NCBI RefSeq assembly: GCF_009380155.1
Contig: NZ_WHUV01000001.1
Location: 1,860,001-1,924,000, forward strand
Direction: 5' to 3'
Length of the DNA: 64,000 bases
Source of the DNA: Pseudomonas piscis
Lineage (GTDB): Bacteria > Pseudomonadota > Gammaproteobacteria > Pseudomonadales > Pseudomonadaceae
The position numbers and the translations under genes are program-made. Shown in pieces: positions 1 through 7,639 of the stretch. Position 1 is the stretch's first letter. Every line of letters starts with the position of its first letter. The notes beneath the pieces are model-generated. The model had not been told where the DNA came from, made no database searches, and saw only the letters and a list, made by a program, of their open reading frames with translations.

Positions 1-129
1 TCAGAAGCGAAACCCACTGCGCTGTTGGTGTTTACATTCTCGACTCGTGTGAAGGCCTTGAGCCTCGAGCAATCGCCTTTGAGCGACATGAAAGCGGAAT
101 TCTTCGCGATACGACATTCGACTCAATAG
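1..129 (+). CDS. C-terminal end of an unidentified protein (cut by window edge)
   Basis: Frame 1 is open from the first base to a TAG at 127-129 and encodes 42 residues ending in FFAIRHSTQ. The next gene starts 9 bases later, as expected for the last codons of an upstream gene in the same transcript. Too little is visible to name it. The phage-like neighbours to its right make a prophage tail or virion gene possible, but that is inference. It could also be a chance open frame. Confidence 0.4.
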   Translation, partial: SEAKPTALLVFTFSTRVKALSLEQSPLSDMKAEFFAIRHSTQ

Positions 130-138
130 GTGGTTAAT

Positions 139-483
139 ATGAACGCAGTAAAAGTTGGCAAGAATTACCTGACAGTAAACCCAGGTAGCAATGTGGTTCA
201 GGTTGTAGCTCCTGCGGCAAACACCTCCGGTGTGATTGTTAGCACTTGCCTCATTAGCACGTCCAACGGCGGGGTGGGAGTATTCACTGGTACTTCTGCT
301 CCTTCGAGTATTGTCGACCAGTCCAAGCCAATCATTTTCTCTGCAAACGCGAGCTCGGCTGTCGGCACAGGCTCTGAGCTTGCTTTGCCATACCCACTGT
401 TTCTTCCCGCTGGTCAGGGGCTGTGGCTCGCTGCAAGTGTTCCAGGCGCAGCGGTTGCACTGACCTGGGATGTCTTGGCTTGA
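139..483 (+). CDS. Hypothetical 114-aa protein, possibly phage virion-associated
   Basis: The 114-residue product begins MNAVKVGKNYLTVNPGS and is rich in Val, Ala, Ser, Thr and Gly, with almost no charged residues after the first ten, suggesting an all-beta protein. I chose the ATG at 139 over the in-frame GTG at 130 because AGGTGG at 129-134 is placed as a ribosome site for the ATG. There is no signal peptide. The preceding open frame ends 9 bases upstream, and a rho-independent terminator follows within 75 bases, so this is the last gene of a transcript. Small beta-rich proteins of this kind occur beside tail-fibre genes in Pseudomonas prophages; that assignment is inference. I do not recognise a family. 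Confidence 0.55.
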   Translation: MNAVKVGKNYLTVNPGSNVVQVVAPAANTSGVIVSTCLISTSNGGVGVFTGTSAPSSIVDQSKPIIFSANASSAVGTGSELALPYPLFLPAGQGLWLAASVPGAAVALTWDVLA

Positions 484-552
484 TTTGAGAGTGTGTGGAA
501 GGGCTTCGATAGAAGCTCCCACACTGGTGACATAAGCCCCTAGCTAACCCAT

Positions 553-579
553 AGCCTCGGCAACTGTCGGGGCTTTTTC
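553..579 (+). terminator. Rho-independent terminator
   Basis: AGCCTCG at 553-559 pairs with CGGGGCT at 568-574 (7 bp including one G-T pair, 8-nt loop). A T-run at 574-578 follows. It ends the transcript of the 114-aa protein gene. Confidence 0.7.
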
Positions 580-662
580 GTTTTCGGCTTCCCGAACCTA
601 TTGCTCCGAATTGGGAGTGCAAAGGGGGTGAGCTATTCGCATGCACCCACGGAGTCGAGCGC

Positions 663-906
663 ATGGAGTTTCTGTACCGCCTGCTCGACAGGCTTGATAC
701 CTGGTTTACCGCAGGATTGGTTGGTGCGTTCGCCGCGAGCTGGTGGCACCGCGACGACCTGGTCGATCGAAAGGCTTGGGCCGTCTTCATTTTCTCGCGT
801 GCTGTATGCGCCCATTACTTGACTGGACTGGTGAGCGCTTATCTGGGGGGGGGCGAGCCCCGTAGCTGCAGCATTCTTGGCGTGTGATTGTTTCGTCTTG
901 GCTTAG
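663..906 (+). pseudogene. Holin-like small membrane protein, frameshifted at a G9 run
   Basis: The frame from ATG 663 gives MEFLYRLLDRLDTWFTAGLV, then a segment with WWHRDDLVDRKAWAVFIFSR and AHYLTGLVSAYLG. The pattern of two hydrophobic segments around a short charged loop resembles the three-helix phage holins of Pseudomonas prophages. At nine consecutive G's (845-853) the frame turns into a short non-hydrophobic tail and stops at 887. Shifting frame at the run restores a hydrophobic segment (ASPVAAAAFLA, 853-906) that would be the third helix. The sequence therefore suggests an indel in the homopolymer, either a true mutation or a sequencing error. The holin assignment rests on topology and is tentative. 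Confidence 0.45.
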
Positions 907-1061
907 AACAGACGGTCGTGACAGATAGTTCTCGACCAAAAGCTGCTTGCCAGCTACCAATCAATCTGCCCCCTTACTGTTCTGTTCCGCCCAATCTCCT
1001 CCTGACTGTCCTTGTACTTCCAGACCCTTTGCGGCGAGCATGCATGCACTGACCGACCCCT

Positions 1062-2108
1062 ATGATCCTGAACATGATGAACCTTCCTGTCGAATTCCCC
1101 GAGTTCTTCCTGCCCGACTGCACGCTGCGGCGGATTCATCGCCGTGATGTCGATGCGATTTTCGCCGGGTTGTCCCACCCGCAGGTGATCGCCCACTACG
1201 GTGTGTCTTACGACAGCCTCGAGGCGACAGGTGAGCAGATGCGCTGGTACGACGAGTTGCTGGAGGAGCGTCGGGGCATCTGGTGGGGCATCGCCTTGCC
1301 GGGGCGGGAAGAGCTGGTGGGTGCCTGTGGCTTCAATGATTGGTCCCACGCCGATCGCAGTCTGGATATTGGCTACTGGCTGATGCCTGAGCACTGGGGG
1401 CGGGGGCTGATGCAGGCCTGCTTGCCCACCATCCTCAACTTCGCCCTGGGTACCCTCGGTGTGCACCGCATCCATGCCGATGTTGAGCCGGAGAACTCCG
1501 CCAGCGCCCGCTTGCTGGAGCGGTTGGGCTTCTTGCTTGAGGGAACCCTGCGGGACGTGGAGTACAAGAACGGGGGCTTCCTGAGCCTGCACCAGTACAG
1601 CATGCTGGCCACTGACCCGGCCGCGCGAGTGTTGTTGGCGGACGATACGCCAACCCTGCGCCCGTCCTGTGGGAGGGATGCGCCGGCGCTCAGTGCCTTG
1701 GCTCAGCGCAGCAAGGCCCATTGGGGTTATCCCGAGGCCTGGATGGAGGCGTGGGAGGCCGCACTGACTTTAACCCCGGCGCAACTGGTCGGTCATTACG
1801 CGGTGCTGGCTGCGGCGAATGGCTCGACGCTGGGATTCTATGGACTGGAGCGCGACGAGGACGGCTGGAAACTGGAGCACTGCTGGGTCGACCCCTCGGC
1901 CATGATGGGGGGGCACGGGCGGCGCTTGGTAGGACATGCCCTGGCTGTGGCTCGCGGGCTGGGCGTGACCACTTTGGCGGTGGAGTCCGATCCTTCGGCC
2001 CAGGCCTTCTACGAGCGGCTCGGGGCCCGGCATGTGCGCGATGTATCACGCCCGGTGTGTGGCGAGCCACGGCAACTGCCGGTACTTGAGTGGCAGCTCG
2101 GTGACTGA
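1062..2108 (+). CDS. Two-domain GNAT-family N-acetyltransferase
   Basis: The 348-aa protein fuses two acetyltransferase-fold halves. The N-terminal half (residues about 15-180) looks RimJ/RimL-like: LRRIHRRDVDAIFAGL, GACGFNDW, IGYWLMPEHWGRGLM (the acetyl-CoA loop) and ENSASARLLERLGFLLEGTL. The C-terminal half (about 190-345) is a second GNAT with AHWGYPEAW, GFYGLERDEDGWKLEHCWVDP, GGHGRRLVGHAL (a diverged CoA loop) and SAQAFYERLGARHV. It probably transfers an acetyl group from acetyl-CoA to an amine or protein N-terminus; the substrate is unknown. Start sites at 1062, 1074 and 1077 are all possible and no strong ribosome site separates them. The gene stands alone between phage-like debris and a transposase remnant. 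Confidence 0.8.
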   Translation: MILNMMNLPVEFPEFFLPDCTLRRIHRRDVDAIFAGLSHPQVIAHYGVSYDSLEATGEQMRWYDELLEERRGIWWGIALPGREELVGACGFNDWSHADRSLDIGYWLMPEHWGRGLMQACLPTILNFALGTLGVHRIHADVEPENSASARLLERLGFLLEGTLRDVEYKNGGFLSLHQYSMLATDPAARVLLADDTPTLRPSCGRDAPALSALAQRSKAHWGYPEAWMEAWEAALTLTPAQLVGHYAVLAAANGSTLGFYGLERDEDGWKLEHCWVDPSAMMGGHGRRLVGHALAVARGLGVTTLAVESDPSAQAFYERLGARHVRDVSRPVCGEPRQLPVLEWQLGD

Positions 2109-2121
2109 CCCTTGGTAGTGG

Positions 2122-2289
2122 ATAGGCGAAGCATTGCGGTTATTGAAGACGGAGTTTCTGCGCCATCGCCCGAAAGCCTTGGCCGAAGCCAAGCGTATGG
2201 TCGACGAATCGGTAGAGGTTTATAACCGCAAGCGGCCACATCAGGCCTTGAAATACAAAACGCCCGATGTGGTGCATCGGGCGTTTTGA
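2122..2289 (+). pseudogene. IS3-family transposase (OrfB) C-terminal remnant
   Basis: One frame from 2122 to TGA at 2287-2289 reads LLKTEFLRHRPKALAEAKRM, then VEVYNRKRPHQALKYKTPDV and a VHRAF end. This is the typical end of the rve integrase domain of IS3-type OrfB transposases, including the NxxRPHxALxYKTPxxVH motif. No start, no DDE triad other than a final-Glu region, and no OrfA are present, so only about 55 codons remain. I see no terminal inverted repeat to define the element. It begins directly after the GNAT gene, so an insertion followed by deletion created this junction. Confidence 0.8.
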
Positions 2290-2334
2290 GTGTGAAACAG
2301 GTGTAAACCTATTTCAGGACTAGACCCTGCTTTC

Positions 2335-2364
2335 AAAAAAGCCCCTTGAGCTAGGGGCTTTTTG
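2335..2364. terminator. Bidirectional rho-independent terminator
   Basis: GCCCCT (2341-2346) pairs with AGGGGC (2353-2358). Six A's precede the hairpin and five T's follow it, so it can end transcription from either side. On the minus strand it lies 19 bases after the flgE stop. Confidence 0.8.
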
Positions 2365-2382
2365 CTTATCGGCATCAGCGCA

Positions 2383-3729
2383 TCATCGGCCCATCTGGAT
2401 GATGGTCTGCATGATGGTGCTCTGGGTGGAGATGGTCTTGGCGTTCGCCTGGTAGTTGCTCTGGGCCTTGATCAGGTTCACCAGCTCGTTGGTCAGGTTG
2501 ACGTTGGACTCTTCCAGGGAGTTGGACTGGATCGCTCCCAAGGTGCCGGTCTTCGGTGCGTCATAACCCGGGATACCCGAGGCGTAGGTTTCCTTCCACT
2601 GAGTACCACCGATCGGCTGCAGGCCCTGCTCGTTGGTGAAGCTGGCCAGGGAGATCTGGCCGATCGGCTTGGTCTGCTCGTTGCTGAAGTTGGCCAGCAT
2701 CACGCCGCTGCCGTCGATGGTCAGGTTGGTGATCTGGCCAGTGGAATAGCCGTTCTGCGCGACTACCGAGCGGGCGGTATCACCCAGTACCGAGCCGGTC
2801 TTGGTCATGTCGATCTTCACGCCGCCTGCCGCTGCTATCGAACCGTTGGGGACGAAGTTGCCATTGACCACGTTGCCCGGGGTCCAGTTGCCCATCACGA
2901 TACTGTTGCCACTCACCGTGAACTGGCTACCTGTAGCAGGAGTGGGGGGCGTCAGGGACTGGAGCTTGCCCGAGGAATCGAACTTGATGGTGATCGGTTT
3001 CTGGTTGGCCATGCTGAAAGCCGTACCGTCGGGGTTGCGGCCATCGATCAGGGTGTAGGTCTGCCACTCGTTGGGATTGGACGTCTTGATCATGTACTGA
3101 TCCATGACGTGCTTGTTGCCCTGGGAGTCATACACCGGGGTGCTGAACTGCTTGCTGTAGGTTTCGCTCTTGGTCGGATCGAACACATACGCCGGGGCCG
3201 GGGCCGTTGGGTTGACGTTGATCGTTTTTTCGCTGGAGTTCAGGTTGATGGTCGAGGAGATCGAACTGGTCGGCTTTGGCGCCAGGTTCGAAGTATCGAT
3301 CCGCAGGTCGGTCAACACGCCGTTGATGATCTTGCCGTTGGCATCCACGGCATAACCTTGCAGACGGGCAGTGCCGTCGCTGGTGGTGATGTAGCCTTCC
3401 TTGTCGGCCTTGAAGGCGCCGGCGCGGGTGTAGCTCAGCGAGCCATTGGTGCTCAGCACGAAGAAGCCCTGGCCTTGGATCCCCATGTCCAGCACGTTGC
3501 CGGTGTTGTTGATATCGCCGTTGGTGAACTGCTGGGACACGTTGGCCAGGCGCACACCGTTACCCACTACCTGGGTGCCGCTGCCCAGTTTGGTGGCCGA
3601 GTACACGTCGGCGAATTCCGCACGGGAATACTTGAAACCAGTGGTGGCGACGTTGGCGATGTTGTTGCCGGTAACGTCCAGTTGCTTGTTGGCAGCGTAG
3701 AGACCGCTAAGGCCGATATTGAAAGACAT
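2383..3729 (-). CDS. flgE: Flagellar hook protein FlgE (copy 1, monocistronic)
   Basis: The 448-aa protein builds the flagellar hook, the universal joint between rod and filament, after export by the flagellar type III system. It has the N-terminal rod/hook signature (NIGLSGLYAANKQLDVTGNN, IANVATTGFKYSRAEFADVY), the FlgE/F/G core motif GQGFFVLSTNGSLSYTRAGAF and the C-terminal coiled segment NLTNELVNLIKAQSNYQANA. The length is normal for Pseudomonas. AAGGAG lies 7 bases before the ATG. No other flagellar gene adjoins it, and a sigma-54 site lies about 130 bases upstream. Copy 2 at 56336-57676 is a clear paralogue, with the two differing most in the central surface-exposed part. Expression with FleQ/RpoN as activators is inferred from the promoter. 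Confidence 0.93.
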   Translation of the reverse strand: MSFNIGLSGLYAANKQLDVTGNNIANVATTGFKYSRAEFADVYSATKLGSGTQVVGNGVRLANVSQQFTNGDINNTGNVLDMGIQGQGFFVLSTNGSLSYTRAGAFKADKEGYITTSDGTARLQGYAVDANGKIINGVLTDLRIDTSNLAPKPTSSISSTINLNSSEKTINVNPTAPAPAYVFDPTKSETYSKQFSTPVYDSQGNKHVMDQYMIKTSNPNEWQTYTLIDGRNPDGTAFSMANQKPITIKFDSSGKLQSLTPPTPATGSQFTVSGNSIVMGNWTPGNVVNGNFVPNGSIAAAGGVKIDMTKTGSVLGDTARSVVAQNGYSTGQITNLTIDGSGVMLANFSNEQTKPIGQISLASFTNEQGLQPIGGTQWKETYASGIPGYDAPKTGTLGAIQSNSLEESNVNLTNELVNLIKAQSNYQANAKTISTQSTIMQTIIQMGR

Positions 3730-3861
3730 GTTCCACTCCTTGTGTGTCGGTTACAGCAGCGATTGATCGTCACGGTTCGTTTTTGGATACCGGGGCTCTA
3801 TCGATGCTGACGCTTGAGTCGGGAAGCTCCAGGAGACCAGACTCTTCGCTGGCTGAGGCTT

Positions 3862-3877
3862 AGCAACCTGTGTGCCA
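3862..3877 (-). promoter_or_regulatory. Sigma-54 (-24/-12) promoter for flgE copy 1
   Basis: Read on the minus strand this is TGGCACACAGGTTGCT, which fits the RpoN consensus TGGCACG-N4-TTGCW at all but one defined base and has correct GG-to-GC spacing. It lies about 133 bases before the flgE ATG. The same element with one base changed precedes the flgD-flgE pair at 55510. Confidence 0.75.
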
Positions 3878-4265
3878 AGCCTGAGAGCTCCATAAAATCA
3901 AGGCCTCCCCGAAAGGGGGATGTGGCAAATGCAGAAAAGCGGCAATGGTTTTCCGCGCATTCTTTACAAAGTGGCAACGGCATTGCCGCTCTCATCCGGG
4001 TAACAGCAAGCTGCATTCCGGCGAGAACAACCCGCTGCCTTTCGGTTCGTTTGATGGGGCGGATCGACTCCTGACGCGAGGCCACGCTGAGTATTTCGGG
4101 GGCTAGTTGGTCATCCACGCCAAGGATGGTTTCTGGTTTGCAAAAGGATCAACCCGGCAATGCCCCGCGGGAGGCCAACTAGGCCAGCCTGGTCCTGAGG
4201 AGCGTCAGACGACCGGGTTCACTAGGTTTGCCCGAAGTTCGACGACCTTCGCCAGTGACGGGCTG
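3878..4265. other. Gene-free stretch between the flgE promoter and a secreted-protein gene
   Basis: I find no convincing gene here. It contains several GGCAA/TTGCC dyads, for example around 3973-3988. Upstream of a sigma-54 promoter this is where an enhancer-binding activator such as FleQ would sit, but I see no match to a known FleQ box. Confidence 0.4.
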
Positions 4266-4631
4266 TCACCAGCCCCCTGGAAACCACTGGCGAGCGAGCT
4301 TGACTGTCACTCGAAGTGCAACTTGAGCTTCATTGCACTGTGCTTCCTGCTCTTCAGTAGTTGCAGGTCTATGCCAGCGAGGGGTAGCTGAAAGACCTTT
4401 CGCATAGGTCTTTTCAAACTCAGGGCTGGCCGCCTTGGCCAATAGCATCGCCTTGGCGTAGTCAGTTTCGAGGTCATCGGGCAGCGCTTTACAAGCCAGC
4501 TTGGCTTGCTGATATCTAACGGCGTACATGTAGCCGTCCGTTGGGGGCCGGTCGTAGTTGTAAGGGGATGGCTGCGCAGCCAGGGTTGGGGCGGCGATGA
4601 ATAGCGCGCAGAGATACAAGCGTCCGTGCAT
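4266..4631 (-). CDS. Small secreted hypothetical protein
   Basis: This 121-aa product starts MHGRLYLCALFIAAPTLAAQ, a short Sec signal peptide with an A-x-A type cleavage site near residue 19. The mature part (about 100 aa) contains ALPDDLETDYAKAMLLAKAA and EEQEAQCNEAQVAL, is mostly helical in character and has two cysteines. The start at 4631 is supported by GAGG about 10 bases upstream; the longer upstream extension lacks protein-like composition. I do not recognise a family. A periplasmic location is inferred from the signal peptide. It is not in an operon with its neighbours. Confidence 0.65.
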   Translation of the reverse strand: MHGRLYLCALFIAAPTLAAQPSPYNYDRPPTDGYMYAVRYQQAKLACKALPDDLETDYAKAMLLAKAASPEFEKTYAKGLSATPRWHRPATTEEQEAQCNEAQVALRVTVKLARQWFPGGW

Positions 4632-4850
4632 GGGGCCGATGCCTCGAAAAATCGACGGATTATACCCAGCTCGCCGGCGCTGCGAATGTCCATGCACTAG
4701 CTCGTTGGAATGCATTGATGAAATGGCGGCGCAGGTTCGCTCATGGTTTGCCTCCAGACCTGCGCCATCGCTGTGCGGGTGACAATCCAGTTGCTCGTTT
4801 GGAAAGACCATGCCCCTCTGGTAGGTTCGTTCCCAAAGTGGGAGGACCCG

Positions 4851-5027
4851 ATGAAGTGGAAGCGTTTTAAGGTAGTGATCCTGTACGTCGGTGCTGGCGC
4901 CATGGTTGTGCAGGCGGGGCGGCACCTGGCGGGCGGTGTCACTGACCTCGACAATGTAGCGCCAGCCCTGTTCGCCCTGGGTATCGCTTACTACCTGGCC
5001 AGGCGCGCAAGATCCTATGCTGGGTAG
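4851..5027 (+). CDS. Small hypothetical inner-membrane protein
   Basis: This 58-aa product begins MKWKRFKVVILYVGAGAMVV and ends in ALGIAYYLARRARSYAG. It has two hydrophobic segments (about residues 8-20 and 35-46), basic at both ends, suggesting a two-pass membrane protein with cytoplasmic termini. GGAGG sits 5 bases before the ATG and fixes the start. No family is recognised and no neighbour suggests a role. Confidence 0.6.
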   Translation: MKWKRFKVVILYVGAGAMVVQAGRHLAGGVTDLDNVAPALFALGIAYYLARRARSYAG

Positions 5028-5270
5028 CAAGACGGCTTGGGCTATTGCGGCCCTCCTGGATCAACCCCTTGGAATTGCCACGTAGCATCGAGCGCCGGCT
5101 TGCCATTCACATCCCGGGTCCTCTCCTTGATAACGGTCCGTCCCATCGAACACGGGCCACTCCGCGAGCCAAATCGGAGTAGATGCACAGCTTGCAGGGC
5201 CTGGTTCGAGCCAGGCTCTCCAGGCCTTTGCCCCTGAGGGGCGTGCGCAGTTATCGGTCCCAGACGCCAC

Positions 5271-6029
5271 TCAATGGGCATGGAAGTGCATGCCACCATC
5301 GACGGGAATCACCGCTCCGGTGATATAGCGAGCCAGGGGCGAGGCGAGGAATGCGACCAGTTGGCCAACATCTTGCGGTTCGCCGAAGTAACCGATGGGG
5401 ATATGACGGGCGATGAATGCCTGCCGGCTGTCTTGCGTTGGGTGCAACCTTTCCAGCACCTGGGCGCTGTTGATCCGGCCGGGGGCGATGCAGTTGACCG
5501 TGATGCCCGCGCAGGCTACCTCGCATGACAATCCCTTGGCCCAGAGATGCAGCGCACCTTTGGCGGCGCTAGCGGCGTTCAGCGATCGAGGCTCCATCGA
5601 GCCGCTGAGGTTGATGATGCGGCCCCACTGGCGTGCATGCATTGTTGGCAATACCGCCTGGGTCAGTCGTCGCGCCGCAGAGAAGTTGAGGGCGAAGGCT
5701 TCCTCCCAGTCGTCATCGCAAGCATAGAGCCCGGTGGGGCGGGCGCCGCCAGCGCAATTGACCAGGATATCGATGCCACCCAAGGCCCTGGCGGCTTCGG
5801 CAGCGATATGGGCAACATCGCTTGCATTCGTCACATCTGCGCTGATGACAATCGGCGCGGTAGCCCCGGCGGCTTCGATGTGGGCGGCAACCTCTTGCAA
5901 TCGATCAGGCTGGCGCGCGGTGATGGCGATGCGCACTCCCTCCTGGGCGAGCACCCGGGCAACGCCAGCCCCGATGCCGCTGCTGGCTCCGGAAATCAGG
6001 GCCGTACGGCCTGCCAGATTCAATTCCAT
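5271..6029 (-). CDS. Short-chain dehydrogenase/reductase, atypical active site
   Basis: This 252-aa protein has a classical SDR Rossmann fold. It shows the nucleotide-binding GASSGIGAG near residue 15, NCAGGA near 90, the catalytic Asn in ALNFSAARR, the Ser in NLSGS, and a C-terminal ITGAVIPVDGG. Family members reduce or oxidise carbonyl/hydroxyl groups with NAD(P)H. The Tyr of the YxxxK active-site motif is replaced: the sequence reads ASAAK where YSAAK is expected (codon GCT). Catalysis may be lost or unconventional, or this may belong to an atypical SDR subgroup. AGGAGAAG precedes the ATG. It is divergent from a LysR gene 143 bases away, which is its probable regulator. Confidence 0.85.
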   Translation of the reverse strand: MELNLAGRTALISGASSGIGAGVARVLAQEGVRIAITARQPDRLQEVAAHIEAAGATAPIVISADVTNASDVAHIAAEAARALGGIDILVNCAGGARPTGLYACDDDWEEAFALNFSAARRLTQAVLPTMHARQWGRIINLSGSMEPRSLNAASAAKGALHLWAKGLSCEVACAGITVNCIAPGRINSAQVLERLHPTQDSRQAFIARHIPIGYFGEPQDVGQLVAFLASPLARYITGAVIPVDGGMHFHAH

Positions 6030-6172
6030 GATCTTCTCCTGTAAGAGCTTCCAGCCGCTTCTGGGGCCGGGTGGCCTCTATCCGAATGGCTGAGCGCTTG
6101 CGGAGAGTTTATTGATTACCCCAAGTAGATAAACTTGCATCCAGTTGCATAACTTGGAACCAGGAGTTTCGA

Positions 6173-7084
6173 ATGGATTTGTTGGACAGCATGCGGGTGT
6201 ACGTCCTGACGGTAGAGAAGGGCAGCCTGAGTGCCGCCGCCGTTACCCTGGGTATCTCCGCGGCCATGGCTGGCAAGCACCTGCGCTCCCTCGAGGCACG
6301 CCTGGCCATGCAACTGCTCAAGCGGACGACGCGGCGCCAGCATCTGACGAGCTTCGGTGAGGACTACTATCTGCGCTGCAAGGAAATCCTGCGGTTGGTG
6401 GCCGAGACCGACGAGCAAGCCCAGCACCAGCATCTGGCACCCGTCGGCAAGCTGCGGATCACGGCGCCGGTGACCTTCGGAACAGACGCGCTGATGCCGG
6501 CCTTGTCGAGCTACATGGATCGTTATCCCGAGGTCCGGCTCGAGGTGGTGCTCTGCGATCGGGTCACGGACCTGGCGGAGGATGGCTTCGAGGTGGCCAT
6601 TCGCATTGGCGCGCTGCCGGAGGATGCGCCGCTGGTGGCCAGGCCACTGGCTCCCTACCGGCTGATGATGTGCGCCTCCCCGGGCTATCTGGCGCGTCGG
6701 GGAATGCCGCGAAGAATGGAGGACTTGCTGCATCACGAATGCCTGTCGTTCAGTCCGACAGCATTGAACGACTGGCCCGACGCTCGGGAAGAACTGGCCC
6801 ACCGGGCGCCATCGGCGCGGCTGCAGGTCAACAACGGCCAGGCACTGCGCGTCGCCGCCCTGCATGGCCTGGGGATCGTCCTGCAACCCGCGCTCTTGTT
6901 GCAGGCAGACGTCCAGGCGGGCCACCTGGTGCAGCTGTTTCCCGAGCAGAGCCTGCCGGACCGCCCAGTGCACGCGGTATACCTGCCGGATCGCTATCAC
7001 TCGGCCAGGCTACGCAGCTTTGTGGCGTTCCTGGTCGAACAATTTCCCCCTGAAGCCGGGGTGCCACGTCCGGGTGCCTCATGA
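6173..7084 (+). CDS. LysR-family transcriptional regulator
   Basis: This 303-aa protein has an N-terminal winged helix-turn-helix (residues about 1-60: SMRVYVLTVEKGSLSAAAVT and GKHLRSLEARL) and a substrate-binding domain with KLRITAPVTFG and VTDLAEDGFEVAIRIGALP. These features are typical of the large DsdC/PA2877-like LysR group that regulates adjacent oxidoreductases. AGGAG lies 6 bases before the ATG. It is divergently transcribed from the SDR gene. The shared 143-bp region carries two TTGCAT direct repeats (about 6134-6152), a possible operator. Activation by an unknown small ligand is inferred from the family. Confidence 0.88.
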   Translation: MDLLDSMRVYVLTVEKGSLSAAAVTLGISAAMAGKHLRSLEARLAMQLLKRTTRRQHLTSFGEDYYLRCKEILRLVAETDEQAQHQHLAPVGKLRITAPVTFGTDALMPALSSYMDRYPEVRLEVVLCDRVTDLAEDGFEVAIRIGALPEDAPLVARPLAPYRLMMCASPGYLARRGMPRRMEDLLHHECLSFSPTALNDWPDAREELAHRAPSARLQVNNGQALRVAALHGLGIVLQPALLLQADVQAGHLVQLFPEQSLPDRPVHAVYLPDRYHSARLRSFVAFLVEQFPPEAGVPRPGAS

Positions 7085-7104
7085 ACTGTTTTATGGAACC
7101 TGGC

Positions 7105-7434
7105 TCAGCTATTCATCTTCGCCGCCAGCAGGGCTCGCTCCTTGGTGAGCGGCTTGAGTACACCCTGGTCATTGCCGACGCGCTGGTAGAAAAAGTAGTT
7201 CTCGGCCTGGTCATGCAGGATGCGGTAGATATTGCCCTGGCGTCTCGAGCCCGGGGTGACGCTGCGCTCCACCAGCAATTGATAATCCTCGATGTTCAGG
7301 CGTTTCAGCGCTTGCTCGAAGTCCTGCCGGGTACTGGTCTCCCAGCGACGGATGTTGTTCATGTGCCACATGATCGAAAGGAACATGAACAGCACCGCAC
7401 CCTGGACCACAAGGTGCTTCATGATTTGCTCCAT
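7105..7434 (-). CDS. Hypothetical membrane-anchored protein
   Basis: This 109-aa protein has one N-terminal hydrophobic segment (KHLVVQGAVLFMFLSIMWHM, residues about 6-25) followed by a soluble helical domain (FEQALKRLNIEDYQLLVERS, and ILHDQAENYFFYQRVGNDQG). I expect a single-pass inner-membrane protein with a periplasmic domain. I chose the ATG at 7434 because AGGA and GGAAG lie upstream; a longer form starting 15 codons earlier is possible. It converges with the LysR gene, with 20 bases between them. The family is not recognised. Confidence 0.6.
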   Translation of the reverse strand: MEQIMKHLVVQGAVLFMFLSIMWHMNNIRRWETSTRQDFEQALKRLNIEDYQLLVERSVTPGSRRQGNIYRILHDQAENYFFYQRVGNDQGVLKPLTKERALLAAKMNS

Positions 7435-7639
7435 AGAATGACTTCCTGTCTCCTGAGGCTGGTGCGAGTCGTGCGCCACAAGCGATAGCGGGGCTGCAAC
7501 TGGACGTGGCGCATGAGCCCGGCACGCTGGGATTGTGCTTCCGAGGTGGTTACGACTTGAGACACAAAGGCTTCAAATGGCTCTGCCCGGGATGCTAGGT
7601 TTGTCGCGTTATCGGTCGCGGATTGTGTAGGAAAGCGCC

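Noticed and set aside
3972..3987. A second sigma-54-like element (CGGCAATGCCGTTGCC, minus strand)
   Set aside because: The spacing fits but the -24 and -12 boxes are weak, and the sequence is a near-palindrome that also reads on the other strand. The site at 3862-3877 is far better.
3798..4118. 106-codon minus-strand frame upstream of flgE copy 1
   Set aside because: It runs across the sigma-54 promoter, lacks protein-like composition and has no ribosome site.
5042..5299. 85-codon minus-strand frame downstream of the SDR gene
   Set aside because: It overlaps the SDR gene end in another frame, has no ribosome site and no recognisable motif. A gene remnant cannot be excluded.
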